Positions 1 to 12,696 of a stretch of DNA of 64,000 nucleotides are shown here, piece after piece; the first letter of the stretch is position 1, and each line of letters opens with the position of its first letter. A program made the position numbers and the translations under genes. Source of the stretch: Campanula takesimana (lineage: Eukaryota; Streptophyta; Magnoliopsida; Asterales; Campanulaceae); contig JAOWBW010000485.1 of NCBI GenBank assembly GCA_026119855.1, positions 1,240,001 through 1,304,000 on the forward strand, given 5' to 3'. The notes beneath the pieces are model-generated. The model was not told the DNA's origin and did not search any database. It saw only the letters and a program-made list of their open reading frames with translations.

Positions 1-437
1 CCTTAGTACATGGCCCTTGCTAATTGCGGTCGTCACTAACAAACGAGTTGGAGGCTGGTTAGGCCACACATGCATTTCATCAAGGAGTCACAACTCGGGC
101 ATTAATTTGGCCACAATTAGCTTTAAGCACGTATCAAGGATGTGGTGACGTGAACTAGACCAAAAACCAACCATAGTCACGGTATTTGTGTGTCGCGGAC
201 AAGTGTGGTTGACTCGGTTCGGAAGGGAAGGTGGGATGGACCCGTGCGCGCATCGAAGGGAACAAGAGCACCCAACGAGCTGCATCGTGGCATCCACCCC
301 GGGTTTAAAGGATATTTGGAACGTGCACGGTCAAGTGCGCGTAGTGTGAAGTCATTCTATGCTACTTTTTTTAGTAAAAAGAGAGATTTTCAATTCGTTT
401 TTCGATATCATGAGCATGGCATAAGCAAGATATGAAC
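1..437 (-). mobile_element. Internal fragment of a Tat/Ogre-like LTR retrotransposon (left copy)
   Basis: This stretch is about 98 percent identical by eye to 23587-24023 (about 8 differences in 437 bases), which is internal leader sequence of the minus-strand Tat/Ogre-like element to the right. It is therefore part of a second copy of that family running off the left edge of the window. Copia A is inserted at its right end; the last five bases (433-437, TGAAC) are the copia insertion target. No coding capacity is recognisable; the short open frames on both strands are not gene-like. Confidence 0.8.
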
Positions 438-1951
438 TGTTGGTAGTGGTGCCCTAGGCACGTTTAATAAACGTTGTAATTGTTATCATTTATTTCATAT
501 CAATAAAAAGATGTTTTGATTATTATTGTTCATGTTTACTTATAATAATCCCCGTCCCTAGTACTTGTTAAGCACTAGTATAAAGGCTAAATGATCATGG
601 GATGATCATGTTAGATTTATGGGTACTTGTTTGGAACAAGGTACTGGATGACCCGCTGTATGAGATTTATGTCATGGTCTATGTCGTACATATATCTCAT
701 ATTAGTTATGTCATTTGAATCCTTAGACATGAAGTTATTATAGTCTTCCACTTGATGAACATTGTGTTTGACATATTAAAACGCTACCTTAACACGGTAG
801 TTATAAAGGGTATGATTGGCATAATCGGATTCCCGTTGGGAAGAATAATAAGCTAAATGGATTTGTCCCTCCACGGAGAGATGTCAAGCTTGGGCCCCTC
901 GAAGGAATGATGTTGATGAAATGTTCGGCCGGACTCAAATGGATTGATTGGATCAATAGCATTTGAATTATCAACATATTCGGAATCGAGAAAGTATTGA
1001 ACAAAACAAGTTGACTGTTTGACCATGACTTGTGTTCAATGACATCGTGGACAAAGGGATTGTGACATATTCTAAAGGAATGCGAACTTGTATCTAGTTA
1101 TACTATTTGGGTAGGTATGGCGGTTTGCTAGAACCTAATCATATCTTTTGGGATCATGTTTGAGCCCATTGCCAACTTAGTATAATCCTAGATGGTCACA
1201 CACAATAGAACGAATCTTAAATAAAAGGACTACATTGGCATTTAGGGTCGGAGGACTTCCAAGTAATTTCTGGAAAGTTTTGGGCCTCCTGGTCAACCAA
1301 GCGGGCGCTTGGGTTGCACCAGGCGGGCGCCTGAACAAGCTGGAAAAGAATTGGACTTTCTGTCCAAACAAGCGGGCACCTGGGTAGGACCAGGCGGGCG
1401 CCCGGTATGCCGATTGGAAATTTCCTAATTCGATTAGGAATGGTTTTTGGCACAAGTTACCTATTTGGAATAGGTCTTAATTGTGTATAAAAACACCAAT
1501 TCGGCCAGACCATATTAACTAGTGCCTTTTGTGAGTCTCAGAGAGTTTGAGAGAGATTTTATTTTGTTCGAAGATATCATTGATTGAGGAACAAAATAAT
1601 TCACAAAATAAATTCCATATAGTTCTTTATTAAATTGTGAAAGCGTGTTCTACAATTATTGGTCTAGCAACCAAGATCAAAGAAGCTCATTTGATATTCG
1701 TTCGAAGTGTGGATACCGCTAGAGGGTGAAAATCATCATCTTCAAAGTTCGTGTTCAAGCTTTGTGATCGTAATCAAGTCTTCAAGTTTCTCCACCAAAG
1801 ATCAAGAGAAAATTCATAGCCATCAAGGGTTAGTTATTCCTCTATTCATCTTGTTGTATTTGATTTAATCATATGAACGGATCCATGGCTTTGGGTTTCT
1901 TAAAATTTTAATTGCTATATTCCGCTGCGTATGTTACTTGAAAACCCAACA
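438..1951 (+). repeat. Copia A LTR 1
   Basis: The LTR is 1514 bp, begins TGTTGGTAG and ends CCCAACA. It is followed after one base by a tRNA-iMet type primer site. Bases 449-461 (GTGCCCTAGGCAC) form a perfect inverted repeat around CTA, which is also kept in copia B. A TATA box lies near 1485 (GTATAAAAACACC). Four GC-rich motifs of the GCGGGCGCCTGG type lie upstream of it (about 1301, 1321, 1371 and 1391). By eye it differs from LTR 2 at about 20 positions plus two small indels. Confidence 0.95.
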
Positions 1952-1952
1952 G

Positions 1953-1965
1953 TGGTATCAGAGCC
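1953..1965 (+). other. Primer binding site, initiator-Met tRNA type (copia A, first copy)
   Basis: TGGTATCAGAGCC starts two bases after the LTR end. This is the standard plant copia/gypsy site complementary to the 3' end of initiator methionine tRNA. The same site recurs at 8949-8961 after LTR 2. Confidence 0.95.
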
Positions 1966-3463
1966 CCGTTCATGTTGATTAATTCAATACTTGGATCATG
2001 TTGTGTGTATATAAATTGTTTATGTGCCAAGCATGATATGAATATTGGATTATATGATGTTTATGTGTTTTGTGATTTTATGTGGTTTATTGTTTTTCCA
2101 ACTTTAATCGCACGATTCAATCGCAATAAAAATTATGGTGGATTCTGAATTATTTCGATTATTGATTTTGATTGGATCAAAGTTTTAATAATCGGGGAAA
2201 AATAATTTTGAGACAAAATTTTCGAACTTTAAAATTCTATACTATTCTGGCCATTCAAGCGGGCGCCTGGTCCTTTGCAGGCGGGCGCTCGGTGGTCAAA
2301 ATTTGTTCTGATTTTGGTTAAAATCTGAATATGGAATTTTCGATAAATTCGACAAAACCAGTAACAGAACCAGTCCAGACTTGTTGATCTGGAATGGGTT
2401 TTGGGTAGTTGGTTGGTTTGATTTTCCTATTTGTTTTAGTCTTGTGATTCTAAGATTGGTTCAAGGTTTGGATGGCTAATCTGCGTTCATCGAGATTGTG
2501 TTTCCCAAACTTGATCGCAATCAAAGTCTCAAAGATAAAACGGAGTTAGAATTATGAAGAGTTCATAATTGCTAAAATTGAGAAACAAAGTTCTTGATTC
2601 AATGATTGGAGATCCATGTGGAATTGTGAATGCAATTGGCCTACGTTCATCGAGACCATCTATTGCTTAGTTTCGGCCACATGGACTACTTTCTTGGTTT
2701 CTTGAATTAGTGCGGGATTGTGGTTGCCTAATGGCTTAGTTCGACCGCACTTCTTGTTGTCTTGATTTGGAGATAATAACCAAAGTTGAAATAGTCTCAT
2801 CCTCATAATTATAGAGAAACTAATGACACATAAATATCATGCTTAAATTAATGGAGATTAATTTAGTGGCTAAACTTGATGTGTAACATGTTTATATTAT
2901 GTGCTCATAAATGTGTTATATGCTATATGTGATGAACCTTCAAAGAAAGTTTTAAGTCTTTTATTGCCATGCCATGATTAAAACACTTGTTAGTACATGA
3001 GTGATTTTAATGTAGATTCGCCCTAGCGAGATGCATTAAATTTGTTTATGTATGAGCAAGATAGATAGTGTGGGCACGCCCTAGCGGGACACATTAACTG
3101 TGCGTTTAAAATGGTTAGACTTAATTGGGCGTCAAAACAGTTTTGGGCCTAGGCAAAGATGAGGTTTAACATGCTTTTTGAAATTTGATTTCTTAAAGAA
3201 TCTCATAAAAGGAACTAAGAGTCATATGAGATATGATTGACAAGAGTTGTCTACCTAATTAATTTGATTTTGTGTAATCCGCCTTAGCGGACTTGAAATT
3301 AAATTAAAGTTGGATCTTAACCCATTTAAATTATATTATACATTGGATGTATATGAAGGTTATATAATTTAGTGGGAGTATTTTGTTTGAAAAATACATT
3401 ATTTATCTCTTTAATGAAAACGGTACTTATTAAATTTTGGAAATTTTTGCATATTTGTAGATA
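1966..3463 (+). other. Copia A untranslated leader, first copy
   Basis: This 1.5-kb AT-rich leader has no convincing reading frame. It carries two more copies of the LTR GC-rich motif (2258-2270 and 2279-2292). It also carries small hairpins with a CGC-loop-GCG core at 3017-3030, 3077-3086 (weak) and 3279-3290. The corresponding region in copia B has related hairpins with changed but still paired stems. Such leaders may carry packaging and dimerisation signals; that role is inference here. Confidence 0.7.
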
Positions 3464-6400
3464 ATGACTAATAACACTCAATCAATGTCGTTGCGATCGA
3501 TCCTTGAGAAGGATAAGCTCGAAGAGAATGGTACAAACTTTATGGATTGGATCCGTAGCATAAGAATTGTTCTTAGGCAAGAAGATAAGTTGTACATTCT
3601 CGATGGGCCTCTCCCCGCTGAACCACCGCCTACTGCCCCTAGGGTAGAAAGAGACAATTACAAGAAACATCGTAATGATTCTAGAGATGTAAGTTGTCTC
3701 ATGCTTGCTGCTATGTGTTCAAAACTCCAACAAAGTTTGGAACATTTGGAAGCCTATGAGATAGGCGTGGAGTTGAGAACTATGTTTCAAGAGCAAGCTA
3801 GGCAAGAGAGGTACAAGACCATTGTTGCATTCACTACTAGTAAAATGAATGAAGGGCAACAAGTGAGTCCTCACTTTCTTAAAATGAAAGGTTATGTAGA
3901 GCACCTTGAGAAACTTGGCTATCCAATCCCATTGGAGCTAGCCACGGATCTCATTCTTAATTCATTGCCTAAAAGTTATAATCAGTTTGTAATGAATTAT
4001 AACATGCATGGAATGGATAAGAATCTCTCTGAGTTGCATGGGATGCTCAAAACTGCAGAGATGAAAATTGTGGAGAAATGTTCTCCCGTGCTCTTGGTTC
4101 ATGATGGGAAGAAGCCTGGTGCCAAAGGCAAGGGTAAGGCAAAAGTTGTCAAACCCAAGATAAGCAAGGCAAAGGTTGCCAAGGCTTCTGAGGCAAAACC
4201 TGATTCACAAAAGGATGCAATCTGTTTCCATTGTCAAGAAATTGGTCATTGGAAACGTAATTGCAAGGCTTTCTTGGAAGAGCAAAAGAAGAAGAAGAGC
4301 AGCAAGGCTGCGTCGACTTCAGGTATCTATATGATAGATATTCTCCTTTCTACCACTGATTCTTGGGTATTGGATACCGGATGTGGTTCTCACATTTGTC
4401 TAAATGTGCAGGGACTAAAGAATAGGAGACTGCTTAAACAAGGTGAAGTAGATCTACGTGTGGGAAATGGAGCAAGAGTTGCTGCATTAGCCGTAGGGAC
4501 TTATGAAGTCACTTTACCTTCCGGATTAATTCTTGTTTTGAACAATTGTTATTATGTTCCGGATTTAAGCAGAAATATTATTTCAATTTCTTGTTTGGAT
4601 AATGAAGGTTTTAAGTTTTTTATTGAGAATAAGAAATTTTCTATTTATTTAAATGATGTGCTTTATGGTATTGCTAATTCATTTAATGGCCTTTATATCT
4701 TGGATGTCAAGAATGAAAATAATGTCTATCATGTAAATAAGAAATCTAAACCTAATGATGTAAATCATACTTATTTGTGGCATTGCCGTCTTGGTCATAT
4801 TAATGAGAAGCGTATCTCAAAACTCCATGGGGACGGACTTTTGGGTTCATGTGACTTAGAGTCGTATGATACTTGTGAGTCGTGTCTTCTTGGAAAAATG
4901 ACTAAGACACCTTTTACCAAGTTGGGTGAAAGGGCAAGCGACTTATTGGGGTTGATACATTCCGATGTATGCGGACCATTAAGTAGCAATGCTAGGGGAG
5001 GATTTCAATACTTCATAACCTTCACTGATGATTATAGTAGATTTGGGTATGTTTACCTAATGAAACATAAAAGTGAAGCATTTGAGATATTTAGAATATT
5101 TCAAAATGAAGTAGAAAAACAACTTGGCAAAAGTATAAAGGCACTTCGATCAGATCGAGGTGGTGAATACTTAAGTCAAGAATTTGACGATCATCTAAAG
5201 AATTGTGGAATAGTTTCACAATTGACTCCGCCCGGAACACCACAATGGAATGGTGTGTCTGAGAGGAGAAATCGGACTTTGTTAGACATGGTTCGATCAA
5301 TGATGAGTCAAGTTGATCTTCCAATATCCTTTTGGGGTTACGCCCTAGAAACCGCTGCTTTCACACTAAATCAAGTTCCAACTAAATCGGTTCCAAAGAC
5401 TCCATATGAGATGTGGAGTGGAAAGAAACCTAGTTTATCTTTCATGAGGATTTGGGGTTGCGAAGTTTATGTCAAGAGACTTATCTCTGACAAACTAGCA
5501 CACAAATCTGATAAATATATTTTCGTGGGATATCCTAAGGAAACTAAAGGATATTACTTTTACAACCGAGAGGACAACAAAGTGTTTGTTGCCCGAACTG
5601 GTGTCTTTCTAGAGAAAGAGTTTCTCTCCAAAGAAATCAGTGGGAGTAAAATAAATCTTGAAGAAATTCGAGACCCAGAAAATAACATTGAACCAATAGT
5701 GGAACAAGAAAAAGAACCACAAGGAGTTGTGGAACCTGTTCAAAATACACAAGCATCTCGCAGATCTAGTAGGTTACGATCCGAGCCCGAGAGATATGGA
5801 TTTCTCGTAACGGATAGTAATGAGGTAGAAATCATTGAGAATGATGAACCGTCAACCTACCAAGAGGCGATGTCTTCTCCTGATTCGGACAAGTGGCTTG
5901 GAGCCATGGAATCCGAATTGCAATCCATGCAAGACAATCAAGTTTGGAATTTGATTGATGCGCCCGAAGGTGTAAAAACCATAGGATGCAAATGGGTCTT
6001 CAAGAAGAAGACTGACATGGATGGGAAGGTGCATACTTACAAAGCTAGGCTTGTAGCGAAAGGTTATAGGCAAGTTCATGGTATTGACTATGATGAGACC
6101 TTTTCACCCGTAGCAATGATCAAGTCTAAGAATTTTGCTTGCCATTGCCGCATATCATGACTATGAAATATGGCAGATGGACGTCAAAACCGCTTTCCTG
6201 AATGGAAAACTCCAAGAGGATGTGTATATGACACAACCAGAAGGTTTTGAACAAGATTCTAAGGTATGCAAATTGCAGAGATCCATCTATGGATTGAAGC
6301 AAGCTTCTAGGAGTTGGAATCTCCGTTTTGATGAATCGGTCAAAGAGTTTGGTTTCATCAAGAAAGAAGATGAGCCTTGTGTATACAAGAAGATTAGTGG

Positions 6401-7418
6401 GAGCATAGTGGTATTCCTTATTTTATATGTGGATGACATATTGCTCATTGGAAACGACATTCCTACACTTCAGTCTGTGAAGACTTGGTTAGGAAAGTGC
6501 TTCGCAATGAAAGATATGGGTGAAGCCGCATATATTCTTGGCATTAAGATCTATAGAGATAGATCAAGGAGGCTACTTGGTTTAAGCCAAAGTACATACA
6601 TTGACAAGGTCATTAGAAGATTCCGTATGGAAAATTCCAAGAGAGGCACCTTGCCCGTGTTACATGGAGTTTCTCTAAGCAAGACTCAATGTCCTAAGAC
6701 AAACGATGAGCGTGAGAAAATGAATGATGTTCCATATGCTTCGGCAATTGGGTCCATCATGTATGCCATGATTTGTACTAGGTCGGATGTATCTTATGCT
6801 TTGAGCATGACAAGTAGATACCAATCCGACCCTGGCGAAAAACACTGGATAGCTGTAAAAGCGATTCTTAAGTACTTGAGAAGAACTAAAGACTCCTTTT
6901 TGGTCTATGGAGGAATGGAAGATGATCTCGTTGTAAATGCTTACACAGATGCAAGCTTCCAAACCGACAAAGATGATAGCCGATCGCAATCGGGTTTTGT
7001 GTTTATGTTAAATGGTGGAGCTGTAAGCTGGAAGAGTTCCAAGCAAAGTACAACCGCTGATTCTACAACAGAAGCTGAGTATATTGCTGCATCGGATGCT
7101 GCAAAGGAAGCTGTTTGGATTAAGAAGTTCATAACTGAACTTGAAGTGGTTCCTAGTATTGCTAATCCAATAGACCTTTAATGTGATAATAATGGTGCTA
7201 TTGCTCAAGCAAAGGAAACAAGAGCACATCATAAATCCAAACACATACTTAGGCGTTTTCATATCATTCGAGAGATCGTTGATAGGGGAGACGTAAATAT
7301 ATGCAGAGTACCTACTGATGACAATGTTGCGGACCCTCTAACAAAGGGACTTCCACAAGCTAAACATGATGGTCATGTTAGGTCTATGGGTATTAGATAC
7401 ATGGGAGATTGGGCCTAG
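3464..7418 (+). pseudogene. Copia A gag-pol, first copy, one frameshift and one stop
   Basis: This is a gag-pol polyprotein of a Ty1/copia retrotransposon, broken in two places. Visible in order: a gag domain; a CCHC zinc knuckle ([14 protein letters not shown]); aspartic protease ([12 protein letters not shown]); the integrase H-H-C-C region and D-D-E core ([23 protein letters not shown]); reverse transcriptase ([11 protein letters not shown], then LYVDDILLIGND); and RNase H (AYTDASFQTD, TTEAEYIAASDAA). The frame shifts near 6125 within reverse transcriptase, where two bases appear missing; the frame then runs from about 6135 to 7181. A TAA follows RNase H motif DL near 7179, after which the frame continues to a stop at 7416-7418. 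The first ATG of the long frame (3464) follows the leader directly. The coding region is otherwise well preserved, so it decayed recently. Confidence 0.93.
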
Positions 7419-7432
7419 GGCAAGTGGGAGAT
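7419..7432 (+). other. Polypurine tract of copia A
   Basis: The purine-rich run AAGTGGGAGAT directly precedes LTR 2 at 7433. It is the expected plus-strand primer for copia reverse transcription. The same sequence precedes the 3' LTR of copia B. Confidence 0.9.
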
Positions 7433-8947
7433 TGTTGGTAGTGGTGCCCTAGGCACGTTTAATAAACGTTGTAATTGTTATCATTTATTTCATATCAATA
7501 AATAGATGTTTTGATTATTATTGTTCATGTTTACTTATAATAATCCCCGTCCCTAGTACTTGTTAAGCACTAGTATAAAGGCTAAATGATCATGGGATGA
7601 TCATGTTAGATTTATGGGTACTTGTTTGGAACAAGGTACTGGACATGACCCGCTGTATGAGATTTATGCCATGGTCTATGTCGTACATATATCTCATATT
7701 AGTTATGTCATTTGAATCCTTAGACATGAAGTTATGATAGTCTTCCACTTGATGAACATTGTGTTTGACATATTCAAACGCTACCTTAACACGGTAGTTA
7801 TAAAGGGTATGATTGGCATAATCGGATTCTCGTTGGGAAGAATAATAAGCTAAATGGATTTGTCCCTCCACGGAGAGATGTCAAGCTTGGGCCCCTCGAA
7901 GGAATGATGTTGATGAAATGTTCGGCCGGACTCAAATGGATTGATTGGATCAATAGCATTTGAATTATCAACATATTCGGAATCGAGAAAGTATTGAACA
8001 AAACAAGTTGACTGTTTGACCATGACTTGTGTTCAATGACATCGTGGACAAAGGGATTGTGACATATTCTAAAGGAATGCGAACTTGTATCTAGTTATAC
8101 TATTTGGGTAGGTATGACGGTTTGCTAGAACCTAATCATATCTTATGGGATCATGTTTGAGCCCATTGCCAACTTAGTATAATCCTAGAGGGTCACACAC
8201 AATAGAACGAATCTTAAATAAAAGGACTATATTGGCATTTAGGGTCGGAGGACTTCCAAGTAATTTCTGGAAAGTTTTGGGCCTCCTGGTCAACCAAGCG
8301 GGCGCTTGGGTTGCACCAGGCAGGCGCCTGAACAAGCCGGAAAAGAATTGGACTTTCTGTCCAAACAAGCGGGCGCCTGGGTAGGACCAGGCGGGCGCCC
8401 GGTATGCCGATTGGAAATTTCCTAATTCGATTAGGAATGGTTTTTGGCACAAGTTACCTATTTGGAATAGGTCTTAATTGTGTATAAAAACACCAATTCG
8501 GCCAGACCATATTAACTAGTGCCTTTTGTGAGTCTCAAAGAGTTTGAGAGAGATTTTATTTTGTTCTAAGATATCATTGATTGAGGAACAAAATAATTCA
8601 CAAAATAAATTCCATATAGTTCTTTATTAAATTGTGAAAGCGTGTTTTACAATTATTGGTCTAGCAATCAAGATCAAAGAAGCTCCTTTGATATTCGTTC
8701 GAAGTGTGGATACCGCTAGAGGGTGAAAATCATCATCTTCAATGTTCGTGTTCAAGCTTTGTGATCGTGATCAAGTCTTCAAGTTTCTCCACCAAAGATC
8801 AGAGAAAATTCATAGCCATCAAGGGTTAGTTATTCCTCTATTCATCTTGTTGTATTTGATTTAATCATATGAACGGATCCATGGCTTTGGGTTTCTTAAA
8901 ATTTTAATTGCTATATTCCGCTGCGTATGTTACTTGGAAACCCAACA
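7433..8947 (+). repeat. Copia A LTR 2 (shared middle LTR)
   Basis: The LTR is 1515 bp with the same TG and CA ends as LTR 1. It is bounded on the left by a polypurine tract and on the right by a primer binding site. It therefore serves both as the 3' LTR of the first unit and the 5' LTR of the second. One GC-rich motif copy here reads GGCAGGCGCC where LTR 1 has GGCGGGCGCC. Confidence 0.95.
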
Positions 8948-10459
8948 GTGGTATCAGAGCCCCGTTCATGTTGATTAATTCAATACTTGGATCATGTTGT
9001 GTGTATATAAATTTTTTATGTGCCAAGCATGATATGAATATTGGATTATATGATGTTTATGTGTTTTGTGATTTTATGTGGTTTATTGTTTTTCCAACTT
9101 TAATCGCACGATTCAATCGCAATAAAAATTATGGTGGATTCTGAATTATTTCGATTATTGATTTTGATTGGATCAAAGTTTTAATAATCGGGGAAAAATA
9201 ATTTTGAGACAAAATGTTCGAACTTTAAAATTCTATACTATTCTGGCCATTCAAGCGGGCGCCTGGTCCTTTGCAGGCGGGCGCTCGGTGGTCAAAATTT
9301 GTTCTGATTTTGGTTAAAATCTGAATATGGAATTTTCGATAAATTCGACAAAACCAGTAACAGAACCAGTCCAGACTTGTTGATCTGGAATGGGTTTTGG
9401 GTAGTTGGTTGGTTTGATTTTCCTATTTGTTTTAGTCTTGTGATTCTAAGATTGGTTCAAGGTTTGGATGGCTAATCTGCGTTCATCGAGATTGTGTTTC
9501 CCAAACTTGATCGCAATCAAAGTCTCAAAGATAAAACGGAGTTAGAATTATGAAGAGTTCATAATTGCTAAAATTGAGAAACAAAGTTCTTGATTCAATG
9601 ATTGGAGATCCATGTGGAATTGTGAATGCAATTGGCCTACGTTCATCGAGACCATCTATTGCTTAGTTTCGGCCACATGGACTACTTTCTTGGTTTCTTG
9701 AATTAGTGCGGGATTGTGGTTGCCTAATGGCTTAGTTCGACCGCACTTCTTGTTGTCTTGATTTGGAGATAATAACCAAAGTTGAAATAGTCTCATCCTC
9801 ATAATTATAGAGAAACTAATGACACATAAATATCATGCTTAAATTAATGGAGATTAATTTAGTGGCTAAACTTGATGTGTAACATGTTTATATTATGTGC
9901 TCATAAATGTGTTATATGCTATATGTGATGAACCTTCAAAGAAAGTTTTAAGTCTTTTATTGCCATGCCATGATTAAAACACTTGTTAGTACATGAGTGA
10001 TTTTAATGTAGATTCGCCCTAGCGAGATGCATTAAATTTGTTTATGTATGAGCAAGATAGATAGTGTGGGCACGCCCTAGCGGGACACATTAACTGTGCG
10101 TTTAAAATGGTTAGACTTAATTGGGCGTCAAAACAGTTTTGGGCCTAGGCAAAGATGAGGTTTAACATGCTTTTTGAAATTTGATTTCTTAAAGAATCTC
10201 ATAAAAGGAACTAAGAGTCATATGAGATATGATTGACAAGAGTTGTCTACCTAATTAATTTGATTTTGTGTAATCCGCCTTAGCGGACTTGAAATTAAAT
10301 TAAAGTTGGATCTTAACCCATTTAAATTATATTATACATTGGATGTATATGAAGGTTATATAATTTAGTGGGAGTATTTTGTTTGAAAAATACATTATTT
10401 ATCTCTTTAATGAAAACGGTACTTATTAAATTTTGGAAATTTTTGCATATTTGTAGATA
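8948..10459 (+). other. Copia A primer site and leader, second copy
   Basis: This duplicates 1952-3463, including the primer site at 8949-8961. By eye I find only about two differences (one T for G in the AAATTTTTTATG region and one G for T near 9216), far fewer than between the neighbouring LTRs. It contains the same GC-rich motifs and hairpins as the first copy. Confidence 0.9.
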
Positions 10460-12660
10460 ATGACTAATAACACTCAATCAATGTCGTTGCGATCGATCCT
10501 TGAGAAGGATAAGCTCGAAGAGAATGGTACAAACTTTATGGATTGGATCCGTAGCATAAGAATTGTTCTTAGGCAAGAAGATAAGTTGTACATTCTCGAT
10601 GGGCCTCTCCCCGCTGAACCACCGCCTACTGCCCCTAGGGTAGAAAGAGACAATTACAAGAAACATCGTAATGATTCTAGAGATGTAAGTTGTCTCATGC
10701 TTGCTGCTATGTGTTCAAAACTCCAACAAAGTTTGGAACATTTGGAAGCCTATGAGATAGGCGTGGAGTTGAGAACTATGTTTCAAGAGCAAGCTAGGCA
10801 AGAGAGGTACAAGACCATTGTTGCATTCACTACTAGTAAAATGAATGAAGGGCAACAAGTGAGTCCTCACTTTCTTAAAATGAAAGGTTATGTAGAGCAC
10901 CTTGAGAAACTTGGCTATCCAATCCCATTGGAGCTAGCCACGGATCTCATTCTTAATTCATTGCCTAAAAGTTATAATCAGTTTGTAATGAATTATAACA
11001 TGCATGGAATGGATAAGAATCTCTCTGAGTTGCATGGGATGCTCAAAACTGCAGAGATGAAAATTGTGGAGAAATGTTCTCCCGTGCTCTTGGTTCATGA
11101 TGGGAAGAAGCCTGGTGCCAAAGGCAAGGGTAAGGCAAAAGTTGTCAAACCCAAGATAAGCAAGGCAAAGGTTGCCAAGGCTTCTGAGGCAAAACCTGAT
11201 TCACAAAAGGATGCAATCTGTTTCCATTGTCAAGAAATTGGTCATTGGAAACGTAATTGCAAGGCTTTCTTGGAAGAGCAAAAGAAGAAGAAGAGCAGCA
11301 AGGCTGCGTCGACTTCAGGTATCTATATGATAGATATTCTCCTTTCTACCACTGATTCTTGGGTATTGGATACCGGATGTGGTTCTCACATTTGTCTAAA
11401 TGTGCAGGGACTAAAGAATAGGAGACTGCTTAAACAAGGTGAAGTAGATCTACGTGTGGGAAATGGAGCAAGAGTTGCTGCATTAGCCGTAGGGACTTAT
11501 GAAGTCACTTTACCTTCCGGATTAATTCTTGTTTTGAACAATTGTTATTATGTTCCGGATTTAAGCAGAAATATTATTTCAATTTCTTGTTTGGATAATG
11601 AAGGTTTTAAGTTTTTTATTGAGAATAAGAAATTTTCTATTTATTTAAATGATGTGCTTTATGGTATTGCTAATTCATTTAATGGCCTTTATATCTTGGA
11701 TGTCAAGAATGAAAATAATGTCTATCATGTAAATAAGAAATCTAAACCTAATGATGTAAATCATACTTATTTGTGGCATTGCCGTCTTGGTCATATTAAT
11801 GAGAAGCGTATCTCAAAACTCCATGGGGACGGACTTTTGGGTTCATGTGACTTAGAGTCGTATGATACTTGTGAGTCGTGTCTTCTTGGAAAAATGACTA
11901 AGACACCTTTTACCAAGTTGGGTGAAAGGGCAAGCGACTTATTGGGGTTGATACATTCCGATGTATGCGGACCATTAAGTAGCAATGCTAGGGGAGGATT
12001 TCAATACTTCATAACCTTCACTGATGATTATAGTAGATTTGGGTATGTTTACCTAATGAAACATAAAAGTGAAGCATTTGAGATATTTAGAATATTTCAA
12101 AATGAAGTAGAAAAACAACTTGGCAAAAGTATAAAGGCACTTCGATCAGATCGAGGTGGTGAATACTTAAGTCAAGAATTTGACGATCATCTAAAGAATT
12201 GTGGAATAGTTTCACAATTGACTCCGCCCGGAACACCACAATGGAATGGTGTGTCTGAGAGGAGAAATCGGACTTTGTTAGACATGGTTCGATCAATGAT
12301 GAGTCAAGTTGATCTTCCAATATCCTTTTGGGGTTACGCCCAGAAACCGCTGCTTTCACACTAAATCAAGTTCCAACTAAATCGGTTCCAAAGACTCCAT
12401 ATGAGATGTGGAGTGGAAAGAAACCTAGTTTATCTTTCATGAGGATTTGGGGTTGCGAAGTTTATGTCAAGAGACTTATCTCTGACAAACTAGCACACAA
12501 ATCTGATAAATATATTTTCGTGGGATATCCTAAGGAAACTAAAGGATATTACTTTTACAACCGAGAGGACAACAAAGTGTTTGTTGCCCGAACTGGTGTC
12601 TTTCTAGAGAAAGAGTTTCTCTCCAAAGAAATCAGTGGGAGTAAAATAAATCTTGAAGAA
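10460..12660 (+). pseudogene. Copia A gag-pol, second copy, frameshifted and truncated
   Basis: This copy is nearly identical to 3464-5665. It encodes gag, zinc knuckle, protease and most of integrase. A one-base deletion near 12342 (CCCAGAAACC against CCCTAGAAACC in the first copy) shifts the frame after integrase motif SFWGYA; the frame then closes at 12364. The integrase C-terminal part continues in another frame from 12345. At 12660 the copia sequence ends inside the linker between integrase and reverse transcriptase, and Tat/Ogre-like DNA begins. Reverse transcriptase, RNase H and the third LTR are missing. The copy cannot encode a working polymerase. Confidence 0.92.
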
Positions 12661-12696
12661 GTCCGAAAGCACTCTACTCCCCAGCGGAGTCGCCAC
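12661..12696 (-). other. Primer binding site and leader stub of the left Tat/Ogre-like copy
   Basis: Read on the minus strand, the LTR end is followed by GTGGCGACTCCGCTGGGGA. This matches the primer-site position of the other two Tat/Ogre-like LTRs (24681-24703 minus; 36690-36708 plus, TGGCGACTCTGCTGGGGA). A site of this form is what I associate with tRNA-Arg-primed Tat/Ogre elements; the tRNA identity is not verified. Only 36 bases of leader remain before the copia breakpoint. Confidence 0.8.

Larger units (their letters stand above)
438..12660 (+). mobile_element. Ty1/copia element A, tandem LTR-internal-LTR-partial internal
   Basis: The order is LTR (438-1951), PBS, leader, gag-pol, polypurine tract, LTR (7433-8947), then a second PBS, leader and gag-pol that stops abruptly at 12660. 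The domain order protease, integrase, reverse transcriptase, RNase H is that of Ty1/copia. The LTR start, the roughly 1.5-kb LTRs and the 1.5-kb untranslated leader resemble the Angela/BARE group, but the lineage is only a suggestion. The left flank is Tat/Ogre-like DNA. The expected third LTR and the matching right target duplication are absent because the right end has been deleted. The tandem form suggests unequal crossing-over between the LTRs of one original element. Confidence 0.92.

Noticed and set aside
190..435. 81-codon open frame present again at 23776-24021
   Set aside because: Both lie in copies of the same Tat/Ogre-like leader; conservation reflects recent common origin, not coding selection.
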